A DNA stretch of 64,000 nt from Scylla paramamosain (GCF_035594125.1 NC_087155.1:382501-446500); one strand, 5' to 3'. Counted from the first letter of the stretch, positions 24,197 through 37,115 are shown. Numbers and translations are program-made. Notes: generated from the letters alone by a model not told the origin.

Positions 24197-26979
24197 TTAT
24201 AGCGGCTGCGGATCTCTTATTTTGAGTGACTGAAAATATGGATGTTTCAAAGCCAGCAGGCTCCGCAGCACTTCCCAGCGGAAAGTTTCTAAGCCTGTCT
24301 TGGCTGATTGAGCTTTCTGCTCGGAGACAATCATGTCATAAAATTGATTAGGAGGCAAGGCATCCTCCTCCTCTTCCTCGCTCTCCTCGAGGAAGGAAAT
24401 ATCTGAAGAGTAAGTCACTGGCCGTGAGCTTACCGAGGACACCAAACTTTTCGTGGGTGAAGCTTGAACTGCTTCCGTCCTGTTAATAAAAGACAGAGCA
24501 AGAGGTTAGTAAAATACAGGGCAAACGTGTGAGATGTGAGACGTGCATAAATAATAGCAGCCACATTACTTGCCTTATTGCAGGGGGTGGGAGAGGAGCC
24601 ACGAAAGTTTCCTCCATCGCCTCAGACGAGTCGACTTCCAGAGACCTTTCTGGTGCAGCAGCCTCATCCCGATTCCCTTCTTCCATCCTGTGGAAGAGAA
24701 GACAATAATTATCAAGATCCAGCATGTAAAGTGATCAAGGGTCATATCATAGATGACGGTAAGGTAAATACTTACTGTTCATCTGTTAATTCAGGCATTA
24801 TTCCCTCCTCATCAGCAGCCATCTCTAACTCTGTCTCCGTCTCCGCCTCCGCCTCTTGGGAGAATGGGGTTATAGGGATTCCACTTCTGATTGGAATGGT
24901 AAATGAGTTAGTTCATTGATAAAGATCAGAGACGTGTGTATTCAATATTCAGATACATATGCACTCAATATATCAGAGGGAAATAGGCAGTTACTTACTC
25001 CCTATACTCCTCAAGCTTGCTGACATCATTTCGAGCTTGGTCTCTTCTGACGTATATGGCGTAATACCGTCTAGCAGTCTCATAACTATGACCTGCTAGT
25101 TGAGAATTCCTGCCTGAAAGCAGGATCTTTATTGATCTTCTAAGCAGAGGAGTAGATCTCCTCAGCATCCTTGTATTCACACTCCTGGAAACTACTCCCA
25201 CCTTCAGGCAGAGCTTCCGGAGAATGGAGGTGATATTTGAAATATGCATTTTCCCGCAGCAGTAGTTCCGACCTCTGGAAGTGCTGGAGGGGATAAATAC
25301 TGGGCAAGAATCCAACTGACAAGTAGTTATTATAGGCATTGCATACAGCATGTAGGCCTTAAGCGCCTTCTCCTCGACATTATTTAGTACAATGTCGGCG
25401 GCGCCATAACTCATTGTTTTGTGTACTTTTATTTTTCTGAAGGTCTCTTCTTCTGTATGAGACCGTTCATTACACTCTTACACTCTTGTACTGTGAACTC
25501 GGTAAATTCTTGAGCTCTTCTCAGAGATGGAACAAGGAAACTGGTTATGAGAGCGTCCCTCAGCTTAATAAAGCTTGAAACTGTTATGGGACGGAGGCTC
25601 TCATCCTCAAGGGAGTTGGCAGCGTTCTGAAGAACCACTTTTACAGAGGAAGATCTTAAGATGTTTTTGATCTCGTCGGAGGACAGCACATTCCCAGCTT
25701 TCCTCTCTCGAGACGCTGCTCTCTCTTTCTTCTCGACCTTTTGGTACCTCTTGAGGAGATTTTTCAAAGCATAATCTGCCTCTTGGACTCGAGGTAGCTC
25801 TTCATACTGATACTTCAAATACTCAAGTACCCTGATGCATGTAAAGATAATGTTACAGCAGTAGCTGCCAGATAGGGTGCCTGCTCTCCTCTTCAGGAAG
25901 CTTTCGTCGTTTCCAAGATTGAGGAAGACGTTTATTAGCGCCTTCTCTTGGAAATTATCCTTTTGAACTTTAAAGGAATAGTTTATAACGTCCGAGATGA
26001 TTCGGACGCTAAGCTCAATTGAGTTATGGCTCAGGACTGAGGTATTTTGCAGGTATCACTTGTAGCGTTCAAGGAAAACCTTGAATAACTTTTTTCCCAA
26101 ATCTGGATCCTGTGCGTGAAGAGGCTCTTCCTCCTGGTCTCCTTTAGTAAGCATGGACTGCAAAAGAAAGACACAAGAGTAGTTAATGGGTATCAATTGG
26201 TACAGATCAATAAAAAACTAGCAGTAATACTAGCTAGTACTTAGCGCACTGAGAAGCTCTTTGAAGCGGACAGTACCACGCTTCAGACCATGTTTGCTGA
26301 CAAGGTGCGAGTCGATCCTACTCAACACATTGTCGCATACAGAACATCGATGAAGGGACTTCCTCCTGGGGGTGCTATCGGCCTTTGGAGTAGTAACTCC
26401 AGTCTTCTTCATCAAGTTCCGTTGTTCCACGGCGCTCACCACACCGTGGACTTGGCAGAGATGTCTGGTCATATCTTTTACTTTGCCAATACAGAATGGC
26501 ATCGGGCACGAGACAATTTTGCGGCCTTCAACTTTTAATTCTCGTACTTGAGTAAAGTCACGCTTCTTTACCCCCGGGAGGCTTTTGACCACAATGGACC
26601 AGAAGTCCTTGTTGGTTGCTATATGGTGCTCCATTTGATTTTCAAGAGCCAAGGCTTCTTTCCTTAGGTTGTCAACCTTCACCACGTACATGGACTTTAT
26701 TTCATCTGGAGTTTGAGCGCTCATAACATCCTCCATTTTTTCCTTCAGGGCTTTTTTTCTCTCTCCCTTTGCCTTGTAACTGGCACTTGAGGGAATTTCG
26801 AGGCACTTTTGTTTGAGTTCATTATAATCTCTCTCCTCATCCTCCTCTTCCCCTTCCTGCTCCTCCTCCTGCTCCTCCACCTCAGTGTCACTTTCACTGA
26901 ATCGTGCGCCACTGGCACTACCTTCTCCCCAGTAAGAGCAGGAAGGCTGTGGCTCTGCACTACGTTTGCGTTTCCTCAT
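24197..26979 (-). pseudogene. Zinc-finger / tyrosine-recombinase-like multi-exon gene, disrupted
   Basis: Exon 1 (26979-26241): acidic N-terminus, C2H2 finger CPMPFCIGKVKDMTRHLCQVH, and a second finger with CSVC and HLVSKH. Large exon (26157-24999): an alpha-helical region, then recombinase-like landmarks: RRAQEFTEFTVQEC (box I Arg), TRMLRRSTPLLRRS, and AGHSYETARRYYAIYV (His, then candidate nucleophile Tyr). Exons 24886-24776, 24687-24574 (with a GC donor) and 24479-24197 add an acidic tail, and all these junctions keep frame. Damage: in-frame TGA at 26056-26058, and a one-base loss in an A-run near 25432. The exon 1 to exon 2 junction is also out of phase with the obvious splice sites. Recombinases of this kind occur in Crypton-type transposons and host genes derived from them. 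Whether this is a host gene or a transposon relic is unresolved. Confidence 0.6.
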
Positions 26980-27021
26980 TTATTTTTTTTTCTCATTTTA
27001 AGAACCACATCCTCTTTTCTT

Positions 27022-27132
27022 TCACTCAGTCACCTTTTCTTTTCTTTTCGAATGACTTATGTTAAAGTCTGGATCTTTGTCAGAGTCATCGAATAAGTCC
27101 TCGTCCCACTGTCCACTACGAAATTCATCCAT
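27022..27132 (-). CDS. Short acidic ORF upstream of the zinc-finger gene
   Basis: A 36-codon frame (MDEFRSGQWDEDLFDDSDKD...) ending SKRKEKVTE and TGA, 43 bases before the exon 1 ATG at 26979. The acidic DSDKDPDF style resembles the start of long nuclear or transposase-type proteins. It may be a real first exon spliced after SKRK or EK into exon 1 (which also begins with RKRK), or an upstream ORF. The candidate intron lacks a good acceptor. Confidence 0.3.
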   Translation of the reverse strand: MDEFRSGQWDEDLFDDSDKDPDFNISHSKRKEKVTE

Positions 27133-27241
27133 TTTGATGAATTAATTTACCTGTTCAACTCTGTAAAATCACAAAAAAAAAAAAAAAGAATACAAAATAT
27201 CAGTCAACAGGTTTGCCAATCTCCTGAAATATTAATCTCAA

Positions 27242-27385
<144 letters not shown>

Positions 27386-27456
27386 TGTTCATGTTGACAA
27401 GTAGTTGGGTTTAGGAAGGGGGATAAAAACCCAGGGAGGAGTTAGGATTCTTTTAA

Positions 27457-27494
27457 TCTCTAACGTTTCGGCTGAATAGCCATCCTCAGAGAGA
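27457..27494 (-). ncRNA. Hammerhead-like ribozyme motif in the Penelope-like terminus
   Basis: On the minus strand: UCUCU, CUGAGGA (CUGANGA core), stem II GGCU-AUUC-AGCC after one extra U, GAAAC, GUU, then AGAGA. UCUCU pairs with AGAGA as stem I. Stem III is only AC/GU, as in minimal hammerheads that work as dimers. Cleavage would fall after GUU. Published work on Penelope-like elements reports hammerheads in their terminal repeats; activity of this copy is inference. Confidence 0.7.
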
Positions 27495-27603
27495 CTGATT
27501 TACATGAGTGAAAACACACTATTTATAACATACAAAATTTTCTCATTTGACATTCGTAGAGAGTATTGCCATCCTGGCGTGTACCTCACCTAATTTTATT
27601 TTC

Positions 27604-29750
27604 CTAGTCAGGTGGCATTATCCGCCTACGTGACGAGCCTTTACTGGGGATTTTCCTTGTACCTGACCTGAGGGCCAATCTGGCGGAATTACCCGCCCAC
27701 CTGATTAAACCTTCTCTGTGGTTACTGACTTCCCTAGTTGTTATGAGGGCTGCCTCTATAGCTTTTCTCGTTCTTTTCTTCAATCCAACTTTAATTTCTT
27801 TAGCCTCTTCCCATTCTGGTAGGTGTTTACATTTTTCTATGTGCAATACAAGGGAGTTTGATGTGTTGTGTTTTAAAACATCTTTCCTATGCTCTGTTAT
27901 TCTTGTTTTAAGTCCCCTGCCTGTTTCTCCTATGTATTGCTTTATACAACCTTTGCATGGTATGCTGTACACTACCCTGTTATTATTAACAAGTCCGGTC
28001 TCTTTAGTCCTCGTTAGCTCACCAATTTTCTCTTCCGCTAATGTTGCTATTTTTAATCCTGTTTTAGACAAATATTGATTAATTATGGAAGCCTTGTCCG
28101 AATTTGGTACACATATATACCTCTCTCTTTCGCTGGTTGTACAAGGATCTTTATTATCTTTGTTTTCACTTGTTATTTTCTTTGCCTTATTCTTAAGCCT
28201 AATAAGGAGCCCTTCAGGATAACCCAGCTTTTTGAAAGTTGATATGATATATCGTATTTCTTGCTCTAGGAAGTTGTTGCTGCAAATTCTGAACGCTCTT
28301 AAGTAAAAACCAATAATCACACCAGATTTGACCCTCATGCTGTGGGCTGAAAGGTAGTGAATGAAATCGTCCTTATTGGTGGGTTTTCTGTAAACAGAAA
28401 AACTGACTCCTTCTTCTTCCCTCCAGATTACCGTATCTAGGAAAGGTAATCTATTGTCTTGTTCCTCTTCCACCGTAAATTGGATATCCTTATGGACTTT
28501 GTTAAGCATTGTTAACTTATTATTTATATTCGTGGCCTTTGGGACTATAACTAGCACATCATCAACATACCTAAGCCATGTTGAGCCTCTGCTCATTATT
28601 CTTATAAAGTTATCAGTCTCTAGTGTTTCCATATACAAACATGCCATAACAGCACTTAGAGGGGATCCCATGGCCAGTCCCTTATGTTGTGAGTACTCTT
28701 GTCCCTCGAAAGTGAAGGCACCAAATTTAACACAAAGCTCAACAAGATTGATGTAGTCCTCCCTCGGGATCGGTAAATTTTCTTCGTTGATGTCTCCAGA
28801 TGCCCTTTTTACCGCTTCTATCGCTCCTTCCACGGGGACGTTGGTGAATAAGGACTTCACGTCGAAGCTCGCCATCTTCTTGTTGCGGAAGTCCACCGAG
28901 TTGAGTCGTTGTATAAGGTCCGCGGAGTTACGTAGGTGTGCTCCATTTATTGAGCCTAAAGCGTTGGAGAGTGGTCTTGCTAGTCGCGTGGCAAGTGCGT
29001 GGGGAGCGCTTCCTATACCTCATGTAATGGGGCGCATCGGGATGTTGGGTTTATGGGTCTTGGGGAGCCCTCTCATCCTTGGCGGGTTCGGGTTTTCTTC
29101 CAACAAGTGCAGCAGTTTCTTGCCCTTCTCGGATTTCCTAAGTATTTTCCTTGCCTCCTTGTTGAAGTTCTTGGACGTAATATTGTTGTATCCTTGGTAT
29201 TTCTTCTCATAGGTTGATGTATCACCTAGGAGGTTCATCATCTTCGCACTGTAATCGGCTTTGTTCATTATAACCACACCCCCTCCTTTGTCCGATTTGG
29301 TGATCATGACGCTATCATCCTTGCGTAGGTTGTTTAAAGCTTCCCGGTAACGCTTAGGTATGGCACTAGGTTGTTCACTGGCTAGAGAGGAATAGCACGC
29401 TAAAACACCTTGGATAAATCCTTTTTCCCCGTCGCTGTCCGTCCATGTGTAGTTTTTGAGAACGTAATCAGCGTATGTGTTAGTGTTCTTGCCGGTGTCA
29501 AATTTTAGTCCAAGAGATAGAGCTTCCAGTTCGTATCTAGCGAGTGTTTTGTTAGAGATGATCGTTATTATATTCGTTCTTCCCGCCTCTTTCCATGCAC
29601 TGTTGACTCTCTTTCTCCTTTCCATGGCTTCAGTTATTCTCACATTTTTCTTCGCGTCCAAAGGTTTGTATATTTTGTCGCTTAGTTTCTGGCACTCCTC
29701 GTTTAGGTATGTTCTGGCTGCTTCGCTGAACGGATGCTCACTGTTTTTTT
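27604..29750 (-). pseudogene. Penelope-like polyprotein with RT and GIY-YIG endonuclease
   Basis: Readable in one frame from about 29750 to 27604 apart from a TAA near 29750 and TGA at 29020-29022. N-terminal part: KSDKGGGVVIMNKADY and GLPKTHKP, typical of the Penelope RT entry. RT core: MASFDVKSLFTNVPVEGAIE (motif A), GLAMGSPLSAVMACLYME (motif B) and WLRYVDDVLVIV (motif C, catalytic YVDD). C-terminus: GIY-YIG nuclease with YSIPCKGCIKQYIGETGRGL, the downstream Arg in TRITEHR, and Cys/His residues of the associated zinc-binding loop. Earlier N-terminal residues (FNRRKFLLDCIEEQ) are readable in another frame upstream, consistent with a frameshift in an A-run. Confidence 0.88.
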
Positions 29751-30308
29751 AACACTTTTTGAAGAGTTTTTGGGATGACTTGTTCTTCTATACAGTCTAG
29801 CAGAAACTTTCGCCTGTTGAAACAACTAGTGAGTTTTCTCCTCCTGTTGAATTCTCGCTCACTTGCCCCTAGTTCCCCACCTTCACTCGACAGATGTGAA
29901 TTGTTCATGTTGGCAAGTAGTTGGGTTTATCCCCCTTCCTAAACCCAACTACTTGTCAACATGAACAATTCACATAAATAATATATAGACAAAACCATCC
30001 AGCACTCAGTGGCCCCATCGCGCTGGTCAGTAGAGAACCCGAGGCCACCAGACGCAGCGGAACCTTTCTGGGTCGTAACGTGATAACCCGGGGGACGTAA
30101 ATAGGTGAGTATCCGGTGTGAGTGTCAGAATAATCCAGTACTTGCTCAAAGGTCAGGGAAACTGAGCACACCAGACACGCTCCGCAGGACACAAGCTCTC
30201 GTCCTTCACCTCCATTCATTTCAGCGAGACGACGCGAGGAGGAAAGTGTGGGAGACTGGAACGAAGCGACTGGAGAGTTATGAAGGATGAGTGTGAAGAT
30301 TCTTTGTC

Positions 30309-30376
30309 TTTTTATTTATTTATTTATTTATTTATTTATTTGTTCATTTATTTCATTTATTTATTTATTTATTTGT
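30309..30376 (+). repeat. (TTTA)n microsatellite
   Basis: About 16 TTTA units with TTCATTTATTTCA and TTTG interruptions. Confidence 0.9.
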
Positions 30377-32324
30377 TATTATTATTTTTTTTTTGTGTGT
30401 GTGTGGTGTGGGTTTGTGCTTCTAAGGTGAAGGGTCTGCTTGTCTTCTTTCTGAGATTTACACTATAATCTTTGAAGTAATACTCACATAAATGGGCACT
30501 GAATATTTAGTAAAGCTTTCCAAAGATTTACACTGTCATTGTTCAAGCAATGCTCACCAGAGTGGGGACAACGTTTAGTAAAGCTTCCCAAGTGTAGGTA
30601 GTTTGATGTTTACTTAGTAAAACCACCGCGGGTTACTGAAATAAAATGGTTCTTTCATAAGAGAGCAATGATGATTAATTTTGGCTCTTTCTCTATTTTC
30701 TTTTTTCTTTTTTTTTTTTTTCTTTTTTTTTATGGTAATGCATGGCGTTAGCTACAGCATCATTATGGACACACTCTTCAAGACCCTCATTATTGTCGTA
30801 GGGAAAGTACTTATAGAACACCAAATCCGAACAGTGGCCTCGGTATTTCGTGTTACTGGCCAGTGTTCAGTTATATGATGCTGCAAAGGGTTTTCGGGTC
30901 CTCCAGGCTCAATACCCTAACCTTGTTCTGTACTCTCGCTCTTCCTCCTCACAAGGAGAAGGTGAGTCCATTGCAATATGAAAAGGATATAAAAAAGGTG
31001 CCAGATTATGAAAAAATGCAGTTGTAGTGTAGATTGCTACTAATATTGTACCGAAATTAATCGTTCATACATATTTTGAAACTTTTAAAGCATTCTGTAC
31101 ATTTTACCGTGTTCTTTTATATTTGACAGTGCCGCCGAAGTCCCGAGCGGCTTCGAGACAAGGAAGAGAAGCCACGCGACTCACTTCAGCCAGTCAGTCA
31201 GTGGTCAGTGGCGTCAGCTTCGTTGTCATGTACGAGCGATTCTTCTGTGTTTTCTTGGACTCTTATTTAGGCTCTAGGTGAACCAAAACTCTCCCATAGC
31301 TTGTCTTCAGTGGTCAGCAGGTATGTTAACTTGGTAATAAGTGTATTTGGACATATACTGCTAGTGAAACTGGTGTGTCGTTCCTCGCTAGGCTAGTAGG
31401 AAGCAAGCGGTTGAGGAATCACAGTTGCCAGACCATTAATAACTAACATTCTTAATTTTGCATAGTTATCAGTCTTTTTGTATTTCATATGACTATCTAG
31501 GACGTAAGTGTTTCCAGTGCCATGAATCTAAAGGAATGGTGCTTGAAATGGGAGGCTTGAAATGGCTGAGGCACACGAAAATAGGCTTGAGTGTTGGCGG
31601 GAGTGGGCGGTGCGCCTACTGTCTAGGCGTCTCTGCTCCCTCACCACGCATCCCGCTGCTGTCACAACATTCCCCGGTATATTACACTTGTTTCTTGAAT
31701 GTTTACCGTAAAGTCTGCAATCAGGAATCATCGCAAACATTAACCATTGTTGTCTTTCTGACCACCACCACATCCTCTGCCGTTCCACCTACCACTCCAA
31801 TATTATCTTCCACTTCCTTGTCGCTGTTTGTTCCTCCATCACTTTCATAACTATCATCAACTGCCTTTCCCTCATCACCTCATCCTTCACCTCCACCACA
31901 TCAACTCACTCCGCTTCATCATCAACTCATCCATACGAGGAATCATGTGGGGAGTCAAGAGTGAGAGAGCTGAGGTGAATAAACACTCGTTGCTAGAATC
32001 ACTGTTCATCTCATTAAATTGAGAGTGACTTACCTTGTTGCCATGGGTTGATCTTTACCCCCACCAGCCCCACCCCAACCTAGCCTGCCCCCAACCTTAC
32101 CTCCCCTAGTCTCACCTCCCCAGCGCCATCTTTCCAGCTTCCTGTTCCTAGCTTCGCCTCCCCAGCCTCACCTTCCCAGCCTTCCCTTGCCTCACCTCCT
32201 CAGTCTAACCTCCACAACCCTGTCTTTCTAGCCTCGCCTCCTCTCTCCTGCTTGCCATGCCACCCACCCCTCAGCTTCTCTACTCCCCAAATTTAGCAGT
32301 AACGACCCACGCACAAGTCATTAC

Positions 32325-32352
32325 CGTGTGTGTGTGTGTGTGTGTGTGTGTG
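32325..32352 (+). repeat. (TG)14 microsatellite
   Basis: Perfect TG run. Confidence 0.9.
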
Positions 32353-32645
32353 TCCACGAGGAGGCCAGGAAGCAGCATTAGTATTGGCCTTTAGGTATTT
32401 ACATTGACTTATTTTAAAGTGAATATCAGGGATCTCAGTTATACTTGGGGTGGGATGTTAGCTGGTTTTTTGTCTGTCTGTTTGTCTATCTGTTGATTTG
32501 TCTTTGTGCCGATTAATCAGTGCCGATTAATCAATGTCATTTTTTTTCTATTTATCTCAGTTTTGTTCTGTCTGTCTATCTATCTATGTGTCTTTGGGTT
32601 TAGGAAGGGGGATACAAACCCAGGGAGGAGTTAGGATTCTTTTAA

Positions 32646-32683
32646 TCTCTAACGTTTCGGCTGAATAGCCATCCTCAGAGAGA
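32646..32683 (-). ncRNA. Hammerhead-like motif, second copy
   Basis: Same sequence as the motif at 27457-27494: CUGAGGA, GGCU-AUUC-AGCC, GAAACGUU and the UCUCU/AGAGA stem I are all preserved. Confidence 0.65.
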
Positions 32684-32937
32684 CTGATTTACATGAGTGA
32701 AAACACACTATCTATAACAATCATACAAAATTTTTTCATTTGACATTTGATTGGCCCTTAGGTCAGGTACAAGGAAAATCCCCAGTAAAGGCTCGTCACG
32801 TAGGCGGGTAATGCCACCTGACTAGGAAAACAAAATTAGGTGAGGTACACGCCAGGGTGGCAATACTCTGTACGAATGTCAAATGAGAAAATTGTGTATG
32901 ATTGTTATAAATAGTGTGTTTTCACTCATGTAAATCA

Positions 32938-32976
32938 GTCTCTTTCAGGATGGCTATTCAGCCGAAACGTTAGAGA
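32938..32976 (+). ncRNA. Degraded hammerhead-like motif
   Basis: Stem II and GAAACGUUAGAG are present, but the catalytic CUGAGGA has become UUCAGGA with two bases lost, so activity is not expected. Confidence 0.5.
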
Positions 32977-33079
32977 TTAAAAGAATCCTAACTCCTCCCT
33001 GAGTTTGTATCCCCCTTCCTATACCCAACTGCTTGTCAACATGAACAATTCACTATATGTCTTTCTTTCTCTGCATCAT

Positions 33080-33080
<1 letters not shown>

Positions 33081-33133
<53 letters not shown>

Positions 33134-33160
33134 ATTCTATCTATCTATCTATCTGCATCT
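33081..33160 (+). repeat. (CTAT)n microsatellite
   Basis: About 18 CTAT units with a CATT interruption, directly after the Penelope-like terminus. Confidence 0.9.
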
Positions 33161-33217
33161 GTTTATCTAATTTTATCCATCTATTTATATATCTGTCTTA
33201 TCTACCTATGTAACTTC

Positions 33218-33218
<1 letters not shown>

Positions 33219-33251
<33 letters not shown>
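33219..33251 (+). repeat. (TC)16 microsatellite
   Basis: Perfect TC run. Confidence 0.9.
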
Positions 33252-33254
<3 letters not shown>

Positions 33255-33318
33255 AGGCTCTGTGGTATGTGGTTTGTGTGACAGTCTGAAGGTTCACGTT
33301 CGATCGTGGAAACCTCCT
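33252..33318 (+). repeat. Possible tRNA-derived SINE fragment
   Basis: GGCTCTGTGGTATGTGG followed about 25 bases later by GGTTCACGTTCGATCGTGG loosely resembles pol III A and B boxes. No cloverleaf can be folded by eye. Confidence 0.25.
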
Positions 33319-33859
33319 TTTTTCGTCACCTTCACCTGGATGTTGCGGCGTCATGACTCAGTTAGAATCATTGATGCAGTGAGGCGCTGGTCACTGCATC
33401 GCGGGGGCGCTTCGATGATGAATACTATCGTGGGGGAACATTAGCAACTTCCAATAAAGTGTCCACCTAGTGTTAAGAAAGTGAGAGGAAGAAATGTTTG
33501 CCAACGCCCTTCATGAGGAGACGAAACGAACTGGAATACACCAGAGAACCTCATGAAAATAAAGCCTTTTGCTTCACATTCGGTTTAAATTGTTGGACTT
33601 GCCTATGGACTCCCACACTCTGGCGTCTTGAATGAGTTTTTTTTTTTTTCTATTGCATGAATACAAAAATAAAGTGAACCTCTTCCCTCTCACTCACAGT
33701 CTTCAAGGAACATTGTAGTTTTTGTTGTCCTTGGCACGAGCTCTTAAATGATAATACTAATAAAGAAAGAACAATAAAAAAATATATAATCCAGTAAAGA
33801 TTTCCCTCCCACTTACAGTCGTCGTTTTCTAAGCTCTCCACGGCAGGACTCCACGCAGG
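33319..33859. other. Intergenic DNA, no gene seen
   Basis: Nothing identifiable. Confidence 0.4.
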
Positions 33860-35720
<1,861 letters not shown>

Positions 35721-35765
35721 GGCACGTAAGTATATGTTTTATTTTTATTTATTACTTTTTTGATG

Positions 35766-35841
35766 AGGGAGGTGGACGTGACCAGAGTTTGAACTGAGCA
35801 GACTGAAAAGACTAGCGTTAACTGACTGAACCACAAGGCAC
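35766..35841 (-). repeat. tRNA-like fragment, probable SINE head
   Basis: On the minus strand TGGTTCAGTCAGTTAACGCT resembles an A box and, about 27 bases later, AGTTCAAACTCTGGTC resembles a B box. Spacing fits a tRNA body, but the acceptor and anticodon stems do not pair well, so a tRNA-derived SINE or tRNA relic is more likely than a working tRNA. Confidence 0.4.
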
Positions 35842-36722
35842 TTGTTTTGTGCGTGTAAGCAAGCTACTCTTAAGTACATATTTTGTTTTATACATTTACC
35901 ACGACGGAAATTTCTCAAGTATGGCAAAAAGAGGCTCCTTTCCTTCCAACAGATTTATTAGAGTCGTGTTTGTCACTTCCAGCTTTACATTTTAGGTTAG
36001 ATGGTCGTAACAATAAACTACACATGCAAGACTTAAAGAATAACATTTCCTTCCACAAGTCACTGTGATTAAGTTCCTCATCTGTAACATCCATTCCATC
36101 CCAGCGATTTCTTGTGGTGTGTAGGTAGGCAGAACAACACTGGGTCTACAAGCTGCTCATGTTTGTCTGTCTGTCCACGCGTCGCCTGGAACTCGTGTAC
36201 TGAAAGCCTGCAAGAAAATTATATCTTGGAACGAGTGAGGAGAGCGGCAGGCAGATCTTGGCAACCCCTTAGCGAAGTCCTAGTGTATGTAAACCTGCGT
36301 GTAAGGTCTCTTCGAGCTCCCGGGCTGGGAGGTGGTGCAGTTTTGTGTACTGGTAGGTGTATTGTATCGGTAGCGGTGTGTGTCCCTTCCCTGTCGTGCA
36401 ATTCAGGTACTATCGGTGCCTTTTGAGTGTCGCGGCTTCTGAGTCTTTGTGAAACGTGTTGGTGTGAAGTGTGGGTTTGAGAGGCACCACTGGCAGGCCA
36501 CGAAGAACAGTGTGGCCCGAGTACTTCAGGCTTTTTACTGTTTATTTTATCGATGGTCAGTGAAATTCGGTACTGCTCGAACCCTTTGACTTGCGTGGCT
36601 TTTCATCAGCCTTTATAGAATGGTATAAAGTGTGGCTGTCAAAGACACTACTGGCAGCAAAAAGGATGACAGGACACTTCACACCTTTTGTGCTTGTTTC
36701 ATTGTTGGTCACTAAACAAAAA

Positions 36723-36724
<2 letters not shown>
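35842..36724. other. Intergenic DNA, no gene recognised
   Basis: A 104-codon plus-strand frame at 36112-36426 has no recognisable motif. Confidence 0.35.

Positions 36725-36765
<41 letters not shown>
36725..36765 (+). repeat. (TG)20 microsatellite
   Basis: Perfect TG run just upstream of the piggyBac-like element. Confidence 0.95.
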
Positions 36766-36767
<2 letters not shown>

Positions 36768-36861
36768 TATTCATTCAGCACTAGGGAGCAGACAAGTATT
36801 AACCACTTCCCGGCGGAGGATCCATATACAGACGTTTCGAAATTGGGACTTTTTGTCGGCG

Positions 36862-36926
36862 CGTCTATATATAGACGTTTGCTCTGATTTGACCACACTA
36901 GATTGTAGCATGGTCTATATATAGAC
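36862..36926 (+). repeat. Paired palindromic subterminal motifs of the piggyBac-like element
   Basis: Two copies of GTCTATATATAGAC lie about 50 bp apart near the left end (a related CCATATACAGACG precedes them at 36822) and a partial copy sits near the right end. Candidate transposase-binding sites. Confidence 0.6.
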
Positions 36927-37115
36927 GATTCCTTACTACTAGCAAAATTAATAAAATAAATCGGTATTTGGCATCTCAAATCCGCTGACACTTGCCGACA
37001 TTGCCTCTCAAGGACAGTCACCGCTTGTGCTTTGTTGTTGGCGGATATGTAACTCACATCAGCTAACACTAAGAGTTATTGCCTTTTTTCTATTTTCCTT
37101 TATTATTAGTTTATC

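Larger units (their letters stand above)
29973..32596. other. Intergenic DNA, no gene recognised
   Basis: Contains a (TTTA)n tract at 30309-30376, T-rich sequence near 30700, a GC-richer stretch at 31130-31330 that could be a 5' exon or promoter, C-rich CCTCACC/CCAGCC phrases at 32050-32280, and a (TG)14 run at 32325-32352. No frame with recognisable protein features. Confidence 0.35.
32597..33050. mobile_element. Inverted pair of Penelope-like termini
   Basis: Two copies of the terminal region of the element at 27.4 kb, facing each other. The left arm (32597-32748) is in minus orientation. The right arm (32875-33050) is in plus orientation and is preceded by the last codons of the polyprotein and its stop (about 32750-32825). 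The arms are about 150 bp with a spacer of about 125 bp. Each arm carries the hammerhead region, intact on the left and degraded on the right. Confidence 0.85.

Noticed and set aside
27441..27466. GUUAG/CUAAC as a looped stem III of the hammerhead on the minus strand
   Set aside because: It pairs, but it leaves position 15.2 mismatched and gives no stem I partner. The short AC/GU stem III with UCUCU/AGAGA as stem I satisfies all core positions.
35766..35841. Functional tRNA gene
   Set aside because: A/B-box-like pieces are present, but acceptor and anticodon stems do not pair.
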